A program made the translations under genes and the position numbers. Positions 41,089-41,498 of a stretch of 41,498 nt of DNA are shown here, in pieces. The stretch covers positions 1 through 41,498 of the forward strand of contig JAITQO010000008.1 of assembly GCA_031288835.1 (NCBI GenBank), read 5' to 3'. Origin of the DNA: Rickettsiales bacterium. Its GTDB lineage: Bacteria; Pseudomonadota; Alphaproteobacteria; Rs-D84. Each line of letters starts with the position of its first letter. The stretch's first letter is position 1. A model generated the notes under the pieces. It searched no databases, was not told the origin of the DNA, and saw only the letters and a list, made by a program, of their open reading frames with translations.

Positions 41089-41360
41089 CGTCATTCCGGG
41101 GTTCGCACCGGAGGGCGCCGACAACACCTCTTTTTCATCCGAAGGATATTGATAGTGCCGTTCTCGTCATTCCGTTGCGCCTTTTTCCTTGTCTTTCCCC
41201 AATACTCTTTCTCTTTGTCATTCCCGCTGCCTTCTCCTTGTCATTCTCATGCTTCTCCCCTTGTCATTCTGCCACTTTCTACACTTGTCATTCCCGCACC
41301 TTTCCCCTTGCCATTCCGCCACTTTTTATACTTGTCATTCCGGCGAAGGCGGGAATAGGG
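41089..41360. repeat. Cluster of degenerate TTGTCATTCC repeats ending in a REP-like palindrome
   Basis: Variants of (C/T)TTGTCATTCC(C/G)GC occur near 41089, 41165, 41189, 41216, 41238, 41261, 41285, 41308 and 41332; the last seven are 22-27 bases apart. The final copy joins GGCGAAGGCGGGAAT to make a REP-like palindrome (41336-41355). Frames crossing it are repetitive and not genes. From 41361 to the window end I see no gene or clear signal. Confidence 0.7.
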
Positions 41361-41498
41361 TCTTTCAATCCTGCAAGCAAAAACTCTGTTTGAACAACGA
41401 TATAACGTGCAAGCAAGTATACAGGGTGCGGCTGTTTCATGCACTCTGTTACCTACTCTTTGTTATTTTGTTCTATAAATAAAAAGGCTCGCTTCGCT

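Noticed and set aside
41076-41482. Overlapping plus-strand frames of 69-105 codons at the right end
   Set aside because: They translate the TTGTCATTCC repeats in three frames (SF-, LVIP-, CHS-type repeats) and have no start context.

Overview
The window looks like a chromosome segment of an uncultured, probably host-associated alphaproteobacterium. The evidence is the fused str-S10-spc-alpha ribosomal gene order (rpsL to rplQ on one strand), zinc-free C-minus S14, an LPS-export block (lptG, lptD and a SurA-like chaperone), the uvrC-pgsA pairing, and a pseudopilin whose segment starts GRSMIEMLGVL, a form I associate with gut alphaproteobacterial lineages (RF32/CAG-239-like; inference). TGA is a stop codon throughout and the genes are densely packed. 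No rRNA, tRNA or CRISPR array was seen.

Layout. 1-424: edge of a secreted protein and a structured RNA with its own promoter and terminator (minus). 425-4316: surA-like, lptD and lptG (minus), read from a promoter that overlaps the divergent nusA promoter. 4341-9384: nusA, infB, a PPC/DUF296 protein and an unknown gene (plus). 9416-9805: secG. 9863-30863: one long minus-strand run of str, S10, spc and alpha ribosomal genes with secY, tufA, fusA and rpoA. Clear promoters lie before rpsL, tufA and rpsM. 30871-31016: an inverted-repeat element and a bidirectional terminator. 31017-34246: a small outer-membrane barrel, mltG and dnaN. 34390-35286: an unknown protein with SPEY repeats and its own promoter and terminator. 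35360-39724: a tightly coupled operon of a half-length uvrC, pgsA, an RluA-family synthase and an AsmA-like protein. 39718-41023: pseudopilin and efp, each with a good promoter. 41089-41360: degenerate REP-like repeats.

The most striking feature is the ribosomal superoperon. At least thirteen small same-strand reading frames (22-117 aa) sit in the junctions between ribosomal genes, usually within a few bases of or overlapping their neighbours, and often with a Shine-Dalgarno sequence. They include a divergent tandem pair of Cys/His-rich proteins, three predicted membrane microproteins, and a 31-codon frame joined to both neighbours by ATGA overlaps. In addition rplN and rpsQ are in swapped order, rpmD is missing from its usual place, and several ribosomal proteins carry Ala/Lys/Glu-rich tails. 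This could be a set of lineage-specific ribosome- or translocon-associated factors, or a hotspot for small gene gain. The sequence alone cannot decide between these.

Functions fit a growth core: transcription elongation and translation initiation (nusA, infB), ribosome and elongation factors, Sec export (secY, secG), envelope assembly (lptD, lptG, surA-like, mltG, AsmA-like, pgsA), the replication clamp (dnaN) and EF-P.
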